Counted from the stretch's first letter, positions 11,145 to 23,040 are shown. The stretch is 64,000 bases of DNA from Mesotaenium endlicherianum (GCA_009602735.1 WELA01011897.1:85408-149407); one strand, 5' to 3'. Notes: generated by a model from the letters alone, not told the origin. Numbers and translations: made by a program.

Positions 11145-11330
11145 GAGAAAGAGCGTGTGCGAGTGTGAGAGTGACGCATGGCTCTCGGGCGTACCCTGCC
11201 GTCCCAGAATTTGCACTGGACTGCGTGGTCCCCCAAATTGTCGCCGAACCCCACCCAAGGGCATCCCACGGCAGCAAGCGTGCACGCCACCGGGATGTTG
11301 TTCAGACGCCCCTGCCACCCACGCAACTCC
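11145..11330 (-). CDS. TRAF-type zinc-finger coding fragment, minus copy
   Basis: On the minus strand the frame reads NNIPVACTLAAVGCPWVG, then GDNLGDHAVQCKFWDG. All four zinc ligands of the TRAF-type finger seen in the plus copy are kept. The flanking 60-70 bases upstream (to about 11398) are also shared with the plus copy, so the unit was duplicated as DNA in inverted orientation. It lies downstream of the NAC gene on the same strand. Whether it belongs to that transcript or to a separate gene cannot be told. Confidence 0.55.
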
Positions 11331-11609
11331 GCCCGTCAGTTTCCCGTTCTGGCAGAGCGGGAGCGGGAGAGGCTGCGCCTTCGCCCTCCTAGGCGCGCAC
11401 ACCTATTCCTCTTAGGATGTGCACAACAGCGCAAGAGAGGCGCATGTCCCATTCTGACCAGATCGACCAGGGAGGGAGCACGCGGCAGGCTTGGAGCATT
11501 AGAGTGACGGCGCTGGCTCGTTAGCAGCCAGGTTGCATGGGGAGGATGTGGAAGGGCCACCTCAAAACAGGCGGACGCAAGGGCCGAACCAATTGGCAAG
11601 ACTTTGCAC

Positions 11610-12942
11610 TTACTCGGGGATTGCACTAGGCGCAGATGATGAAAAAGGCACGCTGGAGGTTTCAGCGGTGCCAGGTGGTGCCTGCCAGGCCATGCCGTCA
11701 CCAAAGGCACCTTGGGAGCCGCCGGGCAGTCCACCCTCTGACGGCCCGCACACCCCAATGTTGCCGCCGGCGCTGCCAGGCCCATAGGAGGCGTCCCTTT
11801 GAAAGCCACCCCAACTGCCGGTGCCTGCCCCAGGGAGGGCAGGCTCGGCTCCCCCTGGGGTCCCTGGCACCTCAGTAGAGCTGAAGCCCCCACTCACGAC
11901 CTTGCAGATGACCCAAAGCGGGAAGTTGAGCTCCCGCTCCCGGTACATCTCCAGGTCGCTCTTCAGCGAGTATTCATGCATCCACCACCTTGGCATATCA
12001 AGTGGCAGCGGCAAGCCGGCCGGCGGAACGTAGCGGAACGTGCGCCTCTCGGGCTGCCAACCGTCGCCTGGGCTGGGGAGGGCCAGGAGGTTGCCAATCT
12101 CCTGCCAGCAGTCGGGCGCCCCTGCCGCGTGTGCATGCGCAGAGCGCTTGCGGGGGGGCCTGCTGGCGCAATCGCCGGGTGCCCACTGCGGCACCACGAG
12201 GTAGTAGCCCACGACGCTTTTATTATCTGACGCCACGCCAAGGCCTGCAGGAGACTAATGCCAGAGGTGAGTGCTGAGAGGCGATGGAGGCCGGACACCT
12301 GGCTTGGAGAGAGAGTGATGCCTGCTTGGAGGGGGAGGGCAGACTTGCAAGTGTCGAACAAGAGAACTTTGAAGGACGGCAGGCAACTCCCGCCTGCACC
12401 GACAAGATACATGACAAGCACGGCAGTCAAACCAGGGTTGAAAAAAATGGCGTGGAGAGTGCACCTGGAAGGCACTAGGGCCCCCGGTAGGCGAGGAAGT
12501 CGATCTCGGGAAGCACATCATCAGAGCCGCGCAGCCGGCGCATAAAAGACCTCAACGGGGCTGGCGTCAGTGGCAGTCCCTGGAGTTTCTGACAGAGGAG
12601 ACTGAACAGCTCCTCTTCCGACGGTGCAAAGCGAATCCCTTTGGGTATTTCGGCCTGCATGCAAGCACGTGCAACAGGTGGCACTCCTGGCATCAGCGGG
12701 AGAAGAGGCGCAAGGTGGCAGACAGCGGGGGTGGCTGGAACCAGCCGAGAAAGTGGCAGGAGAGAGAAGGGGTCCCAGCCAATGGTCTCACCTCGTTGGA
12801 GGCTCTCTGCTCTGCAATTGTCCGCTGCAGCTGGGCCTCGCAGTCCTGGGCGCGTGCTCGCAGCGCCTCCAACTCCGCCTGCAGCTCACCCTGCGCCGCC
12901 TCCTGTCCGTGCATGAGCTCCTTGCACTGCTCCTTTTGGGTC
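11610..12942 (-). CDS. Divergent NAC-domain transcription factor with coiled-coil N-terminal exon
   Basis: Three exons on the minus strand join in phase. Exon 12792-12942 encodes about 50 residues of Glu/Gln/Ala-rich coiled coil (GELQAELEALRARAQDCEAQ). Exon 12465-12654 opens with IPKGIRFAPSEEELFSLL, equivalent to NAC subdomain A (LPPGFRFHPTDEELV), and runs to VLPEIDF, like subdomain B. Exon 11610-12244 contains VVGYYLVVPQW, WWMHEYSLKSD and FPLWVICKVV, matching subdomains C, D and E. NAC proteins are plant nuclear regulators that bind DNA through this domain. The spacing is longer and the sequence far from canonical NAC. A coiled coil before the NAC domain is unusual. One in-frame TAG (12475-12477) lies ten bases before the donor of the middle exon, so this may be a decaying copy, a base error, or the donor may differ. 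The third exon could also end at GTGAGT near 11897, leaving its Gly/Pro-rich tail intronic. The first exon lies to the right, near or beyond the gap. Confidence 0.6.
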
Positions 12943-13075
12943 CTGCAAGGGGGGGAGAGTGGACACGCGGCAGGGCACCACAGCTTCAGGGCAGGCACCG
13001 CGCGTCCCGTCCCCGTCTCGTCAAGAGCCAGGGCGGAAGGACAGGCGGGTCTACTTGCAAGCAGATTGCCCCCAG

Positions 13076-13280
13076 GACAGAGAGAGAGAGAGAAAAGAGA
13101 GAGAGAGAGAGGGGGAGAGAGAGAGGGAGAGTTGGGGGGGGGGGGGGGGGGNNNNNNNNNNNNNNNNNNNNNNNNNNNNNNNNNNNNNNNNNNNNNNNNN
13201 NNNNNNNNNNNNNNNNNNNNNNNNNNNNNNNNNNNNNNNNNNNNNNNNNNNNNNNNNNNNNNNNNNNNNNNNGGGGGGGG
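13076..13280. repeat. GA tract and G run holding an assembly gap
   Basis: A (GA)-rich stretch (13078-13132) passes into a run of at least 18 G. The assembly has 120 N (13153-13272) and then resumes with 8 more G. The gap is thus entirely inside a G homopolymer, and its true length is unknown. Bases 12943-13077 carry intron-like DNA of the NAC region with nothing identified. Confidence 0.9.
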
Positions 13281-13330
13281 AGGAGCGGGAAGGGAATATA
13301 CCTTGTGGCAAAGCTTAGGTCTCTCTCTTA

Positions 13331-14290
13331 GTCTTTATCAAATCCATGGTCTATAGCTGAGCCTGTTGCTTGGGAGTACGCCAAAGGGCACAATGGGCTT
13401 ACAGATGACATGCTACGAAAAAGGAGTACTTTGGAAACTGGACTCCTGAATGGCTGCCTCCCTGAAATGCACCAAGGGCGTGGGACAGAAGGGAGTTGAA
13501 CCACTTAAGTATGTCATTCACAGCAAGGACAGACGACCAGACAGAAGGCCATTTGAACCGGGAGAAAACTTTGAAAGACCGTGCCCCTTCCTTGTATCTA
13601 CACAATTGTTGAGGAAAGTAGAAACCGGGCAAATGCAACGTGCTTGTGTCGATTGCGGATTTATATGTCTGACTTCAATTAGCTATTTAATATACGCAAC
13701 AGCACTACTCAAAGCATTTGAAATATAATTAAGCACTAAAATGGCAATGATGTACTAAATTCAAAAGTTACCGTGTTTTTTACATATACACATATAGACC
13801 TCTTCTTTACAAGAATCAAGTATTTTTATTGCTCCAGATATATTCCACTACATAAACTGTTCACGTACCCAAGTGAGCTGACCTCTCGAGTTGACCAGTA
13901 TAGTTGACTTGACACCTTGTACTTAGACATTAGTCAAACTTGTTTGTCGAATCTCTAGGTTGACCTTTACGACTTAGACCCTGTTCACACTAGACTAAGT
14001 CTATGTACCTGTGACTAGGCTACTTCTGTTCATACTTACTTAGATACTAGTCACTTGTCATTCTTAGTCAACTTTGACACTTTAGATTGACATGTTTTTA
14101 GCCACACACAATGCATCTTAGTGTTTTAGTCTACCTGAGTTGTACTTGAGATGAATTGCTCAAGCATGTGCAACAAGCTTCAGTTTTGAAACGAAAGCGA
14201 TAGAGAACTTAGAAGCTCGGTTATAAAGGTCAGTCTGATACCTTCATTCTCAAATCAAAATATACAGTAAAGGTTAATTCATCTTTATGT
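13331..14290. other. Unassigned AT-rich region
   Basis: No gene, RNA or clear repeat is recognised. From about 13860 the composition (frequent TTGAC, TAGAC and AGTCA words) resembles the LTR or leader of the copia fossil that follows, but no terminal repeats could be paired. Confidence 0.4.
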
Positions 14291-14379
14291 TCTTCAAAGT
14301 TTGAAACCTTTCACAAACTCTAACATACAAAAGATCCTCATGTAGAGGTATTTCTACTTTCTAGTTCAAATCTAATTCT

Positions 14380-15700
14380 GCCCTCTTACAGTAAGACCTA
14401 ACAGTGAAAAATATGATGAAATCAATTTCCAGTTATGAAGTGATAGACTAAGGATTTTGATAAGACCTGTTGGCCTCTTGACTCATCTGAATGAAGATTT
14501 TCAAGTCCCTGCTGAACCTGCAGACATCAGAAAAAAACTTCTTCAAAAAAATACTCTCCACTTGCTAATCTTGTAACAAGTATGTCATCTGAACACTTTG
14601 AGCTCATTCAAAAATTTGATGAGCCTAGATTTGCTTGGAAAGCATTGGTTGCTCACTTTGCTCCTAACAATATTTTCCAGATGCGTCTCTATAGATGGCA
14701 GATGAATGCCATGAGGAAGCAGACCAATGAAAATATGAAGACCTATGTGTTTCGATTTAGAGCATCATCACCAACCTCAAAGCTATAACTCAAATGCTGA
14801 AATTTACCAGCTTTTATGGGAGGCCTACCTGATCAACAATTGCTGAACCTTCAGCTTAGTGTCCTTAAGGAAGAAGACCAAACATTTGAAGGCTTCTCGA
14901 AATTCCTCATCATTGAAAGCAATCAAAGAGCCATCACAGACACAATTTAAGACTTGGCTTTGCATGCCTAGCTTTCCCCTCCCTTCTCTAAGTCAGTAGT
15001 GTCTTCAGCAAAAACTCATAAATCCAAGTCAGAATCTTTTTCTCTTTCCCCAGAGCAAGCTAAACAATTCTGCAACTACTGCAAGCATAAAGGTCATCAG
15101 AAAAAGACATGACCCAAGCTTGCCAAAGCCAAAGCTCAATCAACTCAGTTATCTTCTACAGAATTGGGATCAATAGCAGCACATACCTCTTTACTTCAGG
15201 AACACGGTCTCTCTGTCTCTCTCCTGTATCCAACCTCTTCCTTTCTGGATTTTAAACTCTGGAGCTTCTGCACACATGTGCCATGTCAAAGAGTGATTCT
15301 CTACTCTCACATAGCTCACACCCACTCAGACAGTCATCTTTGGCAATGGCTTTGTACTCTAAGCAACTCCTCCTGGCACTGTCCCTGTCATTTTCTATGA
15401 GAGACAGAAAAAGGATCATCTTGTGCTCCTTCATGAGGTGCTATTTGTCCCTACTTTGACACACAATCTGTCCAATGTTATTGAGGCTACAGCCAAGCGA
15501 GCACAACTTGCCTTCTCAGACACCACATGCACTCTCTTCAATGCAAATCATCAACTTGTTGGTTTTGCCAAGAAAGTCTCCAGACTCTATGAATTACAAC
15601 GTGAAGTCCAAAGAGCACTGAGGAATTCTACACCTTATGCCTCTGAGCACTCAGCTTCAACACTAGATGGACTGGCAGGGCATATGTGGTCCATATGACA
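14380..15700 (+). mobile_element. Ty1/copia element fossil, gag and protease part only
   Basis: Gag-like reading at 14582-14800 includes KFDEPRFAWKALVAHF and YRWQMNAMRKQTNENM, typical of copia gag of the UBN2 type. A CCHC-like knuckle (FCNYCKHKGHQ) lies near 15068-15100. A protease-proximal segment at 15420-15690 reads LLHEVLFVPTLTHNLSNV, the conserved copia motif after the active site. Integrase, reverse transcriptase and LTRs were not found. The element is old, truncated and carries many breaks. Confidence 0.65.
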
Positions 15701-16291
15701 TATTCTAGCCCAACTACTTGCCGCCTTAGTGCATACTATACCTTACTCAATATTAACTTATTTCTTTGAAAATTGTCTTGAGAGGTGGGCTATGCCACAA
15801 CGACAATGTGAATAAATTGCGAGGTCAATCCGACAAAATGCGCGCATGGGGGGGCCAATTGTATACATGCTAATATTCTGTTTCATCGAACAGAAGGACT
15901 CCCTTTTTGGTTCGAATTAGCACCCTTCTTCCTTATCAGCCTTTGTATTGTGCCATGGATGACGCAGGAACTTCTTGGAATGCTCTTATAGGGGCTAGAA
16001 TCCTTGTGCCGGCCATAACCTACCGTCGCCCATGGGCATTTGATCGATTTGGTGACGATGTGAGGAGATGTTTTTGATAGGAGATGTGAAGCAGCAGTGC
16101 GAGGGTAAGCAAGGTCAAGAGCCTTATTTTGTAGTATTCTTTGTATTTGACAAGACCAAACACAAACACTACATCCGAGCTTGGTAGAAAAAGAGGAAGA
16201 CCTCCTGACACCAGGAATATAATAGCACCTGCATTTAACAGTAAGTTCATGACTTAAGCAAGGCAGATTAGCAGGAAATTAAAAGTCCATG
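15701..16291. other. Unassigned region between copia fossil and TRIM
   Basis: Nothing is recognised. It could be decayed copia DNA or host spacer. Confidence 0.3.
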
Positions 16292-16767
16292 TGTAACGAT
16301 CCGCCGCGTGGCCGGATGCGGCGCGTACGACACATCGCGTGGAGCGATAGAAGTGTTTGTTTGAATTGTATAAGTACAATTGGCGCACGATCTAAGTACC
16401 TTGAGTTACCTTTTCGTTTGTATCGCTACATTGGTATCGAAGCGCGAACATACGCAACCGTGTCCAAGACACGAGTATTTAAATCCCGCGGGGTGCGAAA
16501 CTCGTCAATGGTACAACCGTACGGCGATCTTTGGATTGTGCAAAGAAAGGACACTATTTCGAAACAATGTCCCTTACGGGTGCCGGAGCATGAGTGCCCG
16601 GGACGTGCACACTTGTAGGTGGGAGGAGTGTAACGATCCGCCGCGTGGCCGAATGCGGCGCGTGCGATACGTCGCGTGGAGCAATAGTAGTGTCGGTTTG
16701 AATTGTATAAGTACAATCGACGCGCAATCAAAGTATCTTAAGTTACCTTTTTGTTCGTATCGCTACA
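16292..16767 (+). mobile_element. TRIM (miniature LTR retroelement), copy 1
   Basis: Two 139-base direct repeats (16292-16430 and 16629-16767) start TGTAACGATC and end ATCGCTACA. The first is followed by TTGGTATCGAAGC, a primer-binding site of the initiator-methionine tRNA type. The second is preceded by the purine tract GGTGGGAGGAG. The interior is only 198 bases and codes for nothing complete. The two repeats differ at about 17 positions (roughly 12%), so the insertion is old. No clean target duplication is visible. A second copy lies at 44968-45442. Confidence 0.85.
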
Positions 16768-16909
16768 TTGCTTTTATTAAATTGCTAAATATTGTTACCC
16801 CATGTGTGCTGCTAGACACAAATTGTGATGCTTCTGACAATCAGGAACACAGCTTTGCATCCAAGGAGGAAAAGGAGGACAACATCACCGTTGCTCTGAC
16901 CATGCAAGA

Positions 16910-17631
16910 TGAAATGAACCGTCTTACCAATTTGGCCGATTAACAATTAATAAAGATCTTTATATCAGCAAGTAATCTTTATGGTATTTTTTGTTAATTA
17001 AATTAACAGCAAAGGACCCCACACACTAGCAGTGAATAATACTCGTAAGTCAAATGCCAGTAAACTAGCATCAATAATGCAACCAGTAAACTCATACATA
17101 AGCAAGGTTAGAAGACAGTGCGTATCAATGGCTTCTCGCCTTGGATTCATATCTCTCTCAGTAAGCTGTACAAGAGAGATGGCCTTGTTTCCCAATGCCG
17201 AACTCGAGAGCAATGCCTAGCATATGTACAGGGAATGAGTTTACTGTTCAACGGCCAGTGCGATGGCACCGCCTACCCGGGAGTTAACCACGTTGGTAGG
17301 ACCTCGGTTAACCAAATCCACCGCCATCTCCCATCATCCCGAATCGCCATCCATCCTAAGGATGTCATCTGGCCATTCATCTAGCACACCACACTTAGAT
17401 GCATATCTAGGCAATTCGCTGCGACCGACTACGGAAGTCAGCTGGCTGTCAAAGAATGTGTCAGCAAGCAGACTTAAGTTGGCTTCAGCCTGCTGCTTCC
17501 GGCTGAGTCCTTAAACTGATAATTATGTAAAGTCCAGCAAACTCAATACTACATGAATTTCAGTAGGTTGAACTTAAATAACTATTATAATTAAATGAAT
17601 ATTATATCTACTAATATACTGATTCATTACA
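16910..17631 (-). mobile_element. Solo LTR of family A with target duplication
   Basis: On the minus strand this 722-base unit begins TGTAATGAATCAG and ends GTTCATTTCA, as in the family A LTRs. It has no interior attached. It is flanked on both sides by CAAGA (16905-16909 and 17632-17636), so it is a solo LTR left by recombination between the two ends of a full element. The surrounding DNA (16768-16904, then 17637-17680) reads as one acidic coding-like stretch (for example EEKEDN and EEKDKEEED) that the insertion interrupts. That stretch is possibly part of the copia fossil. Confidence 0.85.
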
Positions 17632-17680
17632 CAAGAGGAGACTCCCGAAGAGAAGGACAAAGAAGAGGAAGATGTGTGGG

Positions 17681-18400
17681 TGTGATGAATCAATATATTG
17701 CTGGATACAATATTCATTCAAGTAAAAAAATTAGTAAAGTTCATTATGCTGAATTGATTAATATTAAGTTTGCTAAACTTTTGGTAATATTCAGTATAAT
17801 GACTCAGACGAGAGCAGCAGGCTGAAGTCAACTTAGGTCAGTTTGCTGACACATTTTTTGAGAGTCAGCTGACTGCCATACTCGATAACAGTGAATTGCC
17901 TAGATCAATATGCATCTAAGTGTGATATGCTAGATGAATGGCGAGAGGACACCCTTGGATGGATGGCGATTCGGGATGATTGGAGATAGCTGTGGATTTG
18001 GTTAACCAAGGTCCCACCTACGCGGTTAATCTCCGGGTAGGCGGTGCCATCGCACTTGCCGTGGAACAGTAAACTCATTCCATGTACATATGCTAGGTGT
18101 TGCCCTCGAGTTCGGCATTCAAAAACGAGGCCAACTTTCTGTACCGCTTACTGAGGGATATTTAAATCTAAGGCAAGAAGCCATTGATACGGACTGTTTT
18201 CTAACCTTGCTTATGTATGAGTTTACTGGTTGCATGATTGATGCTCGTTTACTTGCATTTGACTTATGAGTATTGCTCACGCTAGTTGTGTGGTCTTTTG
18301 CTGATTAATAAGTTAACAAAAAAACACCATAAAGATTACTTGTTGATAAAAAAATCTTCTACTTATTTTTAAATGCCTATTGGTAAGTCGATTCATTTCA
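17681..18400 (+). repeat. 5' LTR of A2
   Basis: It starts TGTGATGAATCAATATATTG and ends GATTCATTTCA. It is 720 bases long, the same length as the A1 LTRs, but clearly more diverged from them than they are from each other. Confidence 0.85.
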
Positions 18401-21271
18401 GTGATATCGGAGCTCTTGTCACAATGTTCTTTGTATGGTAAGGACGCGGTCTCAAACTAGTATCTCTCGAAATATGGATGCGGATGTCGAAAGGCGACGT
18501 GTGGTGGACAAGAGAACGGTTGAAGAGATTATGGCAAAAAGGGCCAATCTTCGAGACCAACCTCCGGCTGGAACTACTACTGTGCCTCTCAACCAGATAA
18601 ATAGACAGTTGAGTAGAGCAGGGATTGCTAATGCTGCAACTAGAGGAAATGCTGAGTCTGCTGCGAAGCGATTGAATGTTGCTGCTGCTGCGTGGCGAGA
18701 TTGCCACCTCATAATGTCAATTTGGGTGCATAATTTGCTCAGATGCAATCTTAGATGACAATGATATATCAACTGCAACAGGAGAATAAGAGAAGTATGA
18801 TGGCAATGTTGCGTGAGAAGGACCAACTGGGTTCCCAAACTACTGGTGGTGGCAGAGGACCTAGCAGGCCAAAGTCCAAACCACCTCAAGATTATGACCT
18901 TGAGGGAAACAACAAGTATTACCTGATGAAGGTTCTTGGTGATGTTGAGCAGTGGCTGGAAAACAATCCAGACATGCGAGATTCTGAGAAGATCAAGCAC
19001 ACTGGTACGTTGCTGACAACCAGCGGAACAGACTGGTGATTCTCCTACAAGGGAGAGCGTAAGGCTAACCAACTCAATGATCCTTCATGGGAAGAGTTTG
19101 TTGAGCAACTGCATGAGAAGTTTGATGTCATCAATCAGCAGGAGAAAACTATTTATGTAATGATCTCCTTAACACTGAGGCAGACCACTTCAAAGCTGAG
19201 TATGCTCAGAAGTTTCAGGAGAGCATGATGAAGCAGCCTGCGCTGCCAGAGCTGTATAAGATAGCGTACTTACGGTTTGGCTTGAAGTCTGAGGTCTCAA
19301 GTCATTCTGCTGAGAAGAAGTATGAGAAGGTGGCAGACCTGATCTGAGACACTAAAACTTGGGATCTGCATCAGTTCAATCACAAGCACCAAAGTAATGC
19401 TTTGGTGGCTAAAGTTGTGAAAAAGCCACATGGTTCCTACAATGCCATTGAAGGAAACCAGGCTGAGGATGATCAGATGGACCAGCAAGAGTCCTACGAG
19501 TATGAGTACAATGCTATGCAGTCTAGGAGAAGGGGTGGATACTCTCGAGGATGCTTTAGAAGAGGTGGTGGTAGGACTAAGCCAAGACCAGCCTCAACAA
19601 AATCAATTTGCTACCATTGCCAAGAGAGGGGCCACTACCGAGAGGATTGTCTTAGCAAGCACTTGCCTAAGTTGGATTGTAAGGAACAGCCTTCAAAAGA
19701 CAGCAACAGTCAGTAATTTAGTCTACAAGCTGTGAGGATGCTAAAGGTAGTCAGTCATCGCTAGCTGTCCTCTTACCAGGTGCTATGGGCCTTGTTGAAC
19801 CGGATTCACTATGCATACCTGACAAACAAATAAAAGAGACCATCAGCAATATAGATCCCCAGAGAGTGCACACTCTGGAGGATCTTGTTCAAACTGATGT
19901 CCAACATTTCTTCGCTACGTGAGGAGAACAATGCAAAAGTCAAAAGAATTCAATCCCTCCTATTCTACTGCATTGCATGATTGTAGGTAGAAGGCTAAGG
20001 GCATTTGTTGACGGAGGGGCGTCACACATAAGGACTTAGTTAAGCGGCTAAGGTTATCTACTGTCACCCAAGGGAATAGAACAAATTTCCTTGGAGATGC
20101 CTCAAGTATCTCGGGAGGAATTATAACCAAGCCTATTGAGGTCCAGTTAGAGTCTGGCATTGCAATTCTTACTGAAACGCTTACGTTTGAGGTACTCAAC
20201 ATTGTTTTGTATGATCTCGTGCTAGGGAGGTCCTGGTTGAATAGACATAAGGCCGAAGTGTGTTGGAGCAGAAGTACACTTAAAGTGAGAAGAGCCACTG
20301 ATGGGCCGACTAACTTGGCACTCACCAGTGCTCTTCCTCTTGTCCTGTATGGATGGCAAATAAAGGAAAAGAAGAGGCTTCGAGGAGGGTGCAAGTTGCT
20401 GAATGCAATGGAGTTCATCGAAAGTTGGAATCAGAAGGAAGACAGAATGTTCAGTCTGCTGCTAAAAGAGGTACCTCCTCAACCTAAAGAAGTGGTTGAG
20501 AAAAAGGTGAGTTCTCCGGAGCACCCTACTGCTGCAAAAATTGTTGCTCGTATCATGATGTTTTTAACATGCCCCAGGGCCTGCCACCTAAGAGAGAGGT
20601 AGATTACAAGATTGATCAGGTGCTTGGAAGTCAGCCTTCTTAGGAGCGTACTTATGGCTTGTCCTATATGGAGAGGGAAGAGTTAAGAACACAAATTGAG
20701 GAACTACGGAAGAATGGGTACATATCTCCTAGTATGTCCCCTCATGGCGCACCTATCTTATTTGATGGCAGTATGCGAATGTGTGTGGAATACAGAGCCT
20801 TTAATAGAACCATGGTAAAGATTAAATATGCTTTACCTTCAACCAAGGACCTGCTTGATACACTGTCTAGAGCTAAAGTGTTCAGTACAATTGATCTTAA
20901 GAGTGGATATCATCAAATCAATATTGCTGTGGGGGATAAACACAAGATTGCTTTCCGCACCAGTATGGACATTATGAGTTTAACGTAATACCTTTTGGAC
21001 TAATGCCTCTGCCACCTTCATGATTGCTATAAATGACATTTTCAGATCTTACTTAGATAAGTTTGTGCAAGTCTTTTTGGATAATATGCTGATTTTCTCT
21101 AAAATGGATTCCGAAAATGTTGAACATCTTTGGATAGTGATGGACATTCTCAGAATTAACCAATTACATGCTAAAATAAGCAAGTGTGATTTCTTTAAGG
21201 AGAGTATTGAATTCTTGGGTTATGTTGTCAGTAAAGCAGGCATCAGTGTGGAACCCAAGAAAGTCCATACC
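17681..21271 (+). mobile_element. Chromovirus A2 (Ty3/gypsy), first part
   Basis: This is the 5' portion of a family A element. It has an LTR (17681-18400), a primer-binding site (GTGATATCGGAGC, 18401), gag beginning MVRTRSQTS near 18435, a CCHC knuckle (CYHCQERGHYREDC, near 19608), protease and the front of reverse transcriptase ([13 protein letters not shown] near 20890). At 21271 it stops at the terminus of element C; matching DNA resumes on the far side of C at 46775. It is a fossil with many breaks, more than ten over both parts. Confidence 0.8.
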
Positions 21272-21876
21272 AGTAACGTTTCTGCAAAACGTTCTAATTT
21301 TTGAGAATCTTTTCCTCCGTATTCAAGGAATATTTGATAATAGCGGGAAGAAAATATCTACAACCCGTAATCTTTGCTAAGTCCTTGAGAGCGAGAGAGA
21401 GAGAGAGAGAGATGGCGTAACTATAAAATTATCGCTTGTGAGAGTTGCACTCACAATGACTCTTGCAGGTATTTATACCTGCTCAACGTGAAGCACTTGA
21501 GTGCTTCGAGTCACCACCTAGGGCCCCGGTCAAGTCAACAAACATCAAATGGATGTGAGTCATTTGACTGAATGCCCAAAATTATGTCGTGTGGCACTTT
21601 TGAGATTTTTGACGAATCGCGACGAATCGTAATGGATTGTTTTGCGCCGATTGGCGTAGTGGCGTCATTTGAATAGACGTGATTGTTCATAGTCACATCT
21701 AAGCTTCTTTCAAAAAAGATATGACTAATTTGGTCATGTCTTCTCGATGTTTTGATAGACGTGACCGTTCGTCGTGCGCACATGCTTTCGTCATGACCGA
21801 GTATTTGTAATAATTACTTCGCCAATCGGTCAGGTGTGATCATCTCAAACGAAGGGTCGCGGGTTCGAATCCATAG
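21272..21876 (-). repeat. 3' LTR of element C, distal piece
   Basis: This matches 45773-46380 of the intact LTR of C at roughly 85% by eye. It includes a short GA run (21391-21410) and the word GGGTTCGAATCC near its end. It abuts A2 at 21271, where ATACC pairs with AGACC beyond the other end of C as a slightly decayed target duplication. It is cut at 21876 by element E; the proximal piece of the same LTR is at 39770-40038. Confidence 0.75.
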
Positions 21877-22021
21877 TGTCGTGCATTATGGGATCGGGCG
21901 CGTCTGATCTATATAAGCAACACACAAGTGGAATTGCAAGACTTGCTATGGTGAAAGTGAAAATGAATACGACCTTATAGCAAAAAGTAGGTCAGTTGTC
22001 AAATGTTTTAATTAGGGAGCG
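21877..22021 (-). repeat. LTR start fragment of family E
   Basis: About 137 bases match the segment at 23019-23040 plus 31934-32036, which forms the start of the E LTR on the minus strand. Only about 20 bases separate it from the complete E LTR at 22022. Those bases resemble the primer-site and pre-LTR ends of the E interior. This looks like a tandem LTR-LTR arrangement with a nearly deleted interior. Confidence 0.55.
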
Positions 22022-23040
22022 TGTACTCTCCAGAGTGAGCACCTCAAGACTATAATCTGGTCGGAAAACAACGAACAAAGTCTGGCCTAAGAGTTTACTG
22101 GAAGCACATCATGATCTTCAAGAGTAGTCCTTTGGCAAGGTTTAAGCTGTGACTTTGCTCACCACTTATGAAATTCTTCTAGTGACTAGAAGCCAGCAGG
22201 GCTTGCTCTTCACAAGAGGGAGACTCCGTGGTCCTAAAAACACAAGAGGTAAAAGTGTAAGCTTTACTGATAACTTTGTGGCTCACAGCTGGCATAATTG
22301 ACTTCTAAAAAGATGTCCTTCTAAGGGCATCTATATCTATATACTCCCTGCAAAACCGACGCTGAAGGCGGCGGATTCAATCTACACAGTCACAGTAGGA
22401 GGCTCTCCTAGGTCCACAAAAGTGGAGGCAAGGCAAGTACTAGCTCTCTTGTTGGCTACGCACAACACACACCAATTAAATATAGTGCAAGGAAGAGGAT
22501 GCATGATCTCATTGGCGGAGCTAACCTCAATCAATGCTACTTAGATAATGCCTCAAAAGTAAATCTAAAACTTAAGTAAGCTTCCACTGGGAATGAGTGT
22601 TACAGTCACCAAGCTATAGCTCAAATGGTGTTCGTATACTATGCTAATGCATGCTAAGTGTACTTTATCAAGCTCGCGGATTTGTACGCTAATGGCTAGA
22701 GGTCCTTGGAGTCGCGAAGAGCCAAAAATGTGACCTTTGGGCACATTGAGTCACGAAGTGGCCTTTGGTGAAAATCCGCCAGGGGCCGACAGGTGTCGCG
22801 GACTAGATCGCAAATATCTCGCTTGACACTTGACCAAATGGCGCGCAACCGTTGCCGTTCGGAAGGTGACGCGACGCTCTACACTTTAGCAATTTGGGAT
22901 GCTAGCAAAGGTCAACATATGAATGCATGAAGCGAGGTCAAAGTCGGCCATAGGTCGATAGCCGACGCACGTGTGTCTCGGCTTGGGCGACGGTCCCGAC
23001 CTAATGAGTCATGACAGCTGTCGTGCATTATGGGGTTGGG

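Noticed and set aside
16289-16943. Plus-strand open frames of 109 and 187 codons as a gene
   Set aside because: They run through the TRIM terminal repeats and into the solo LTR; similar frames recur in TRIM copy 2 because the DNA is the same.
21820-21876. tRNA gene or tRNA-derived SINE (GGTTCGAATCC resembles an internal B box)
   Set aside because: No A box at the right distance and no pairing T or acceptor stem; the motif lies inside the LTR of element C, and the other LTR copy has lost it.
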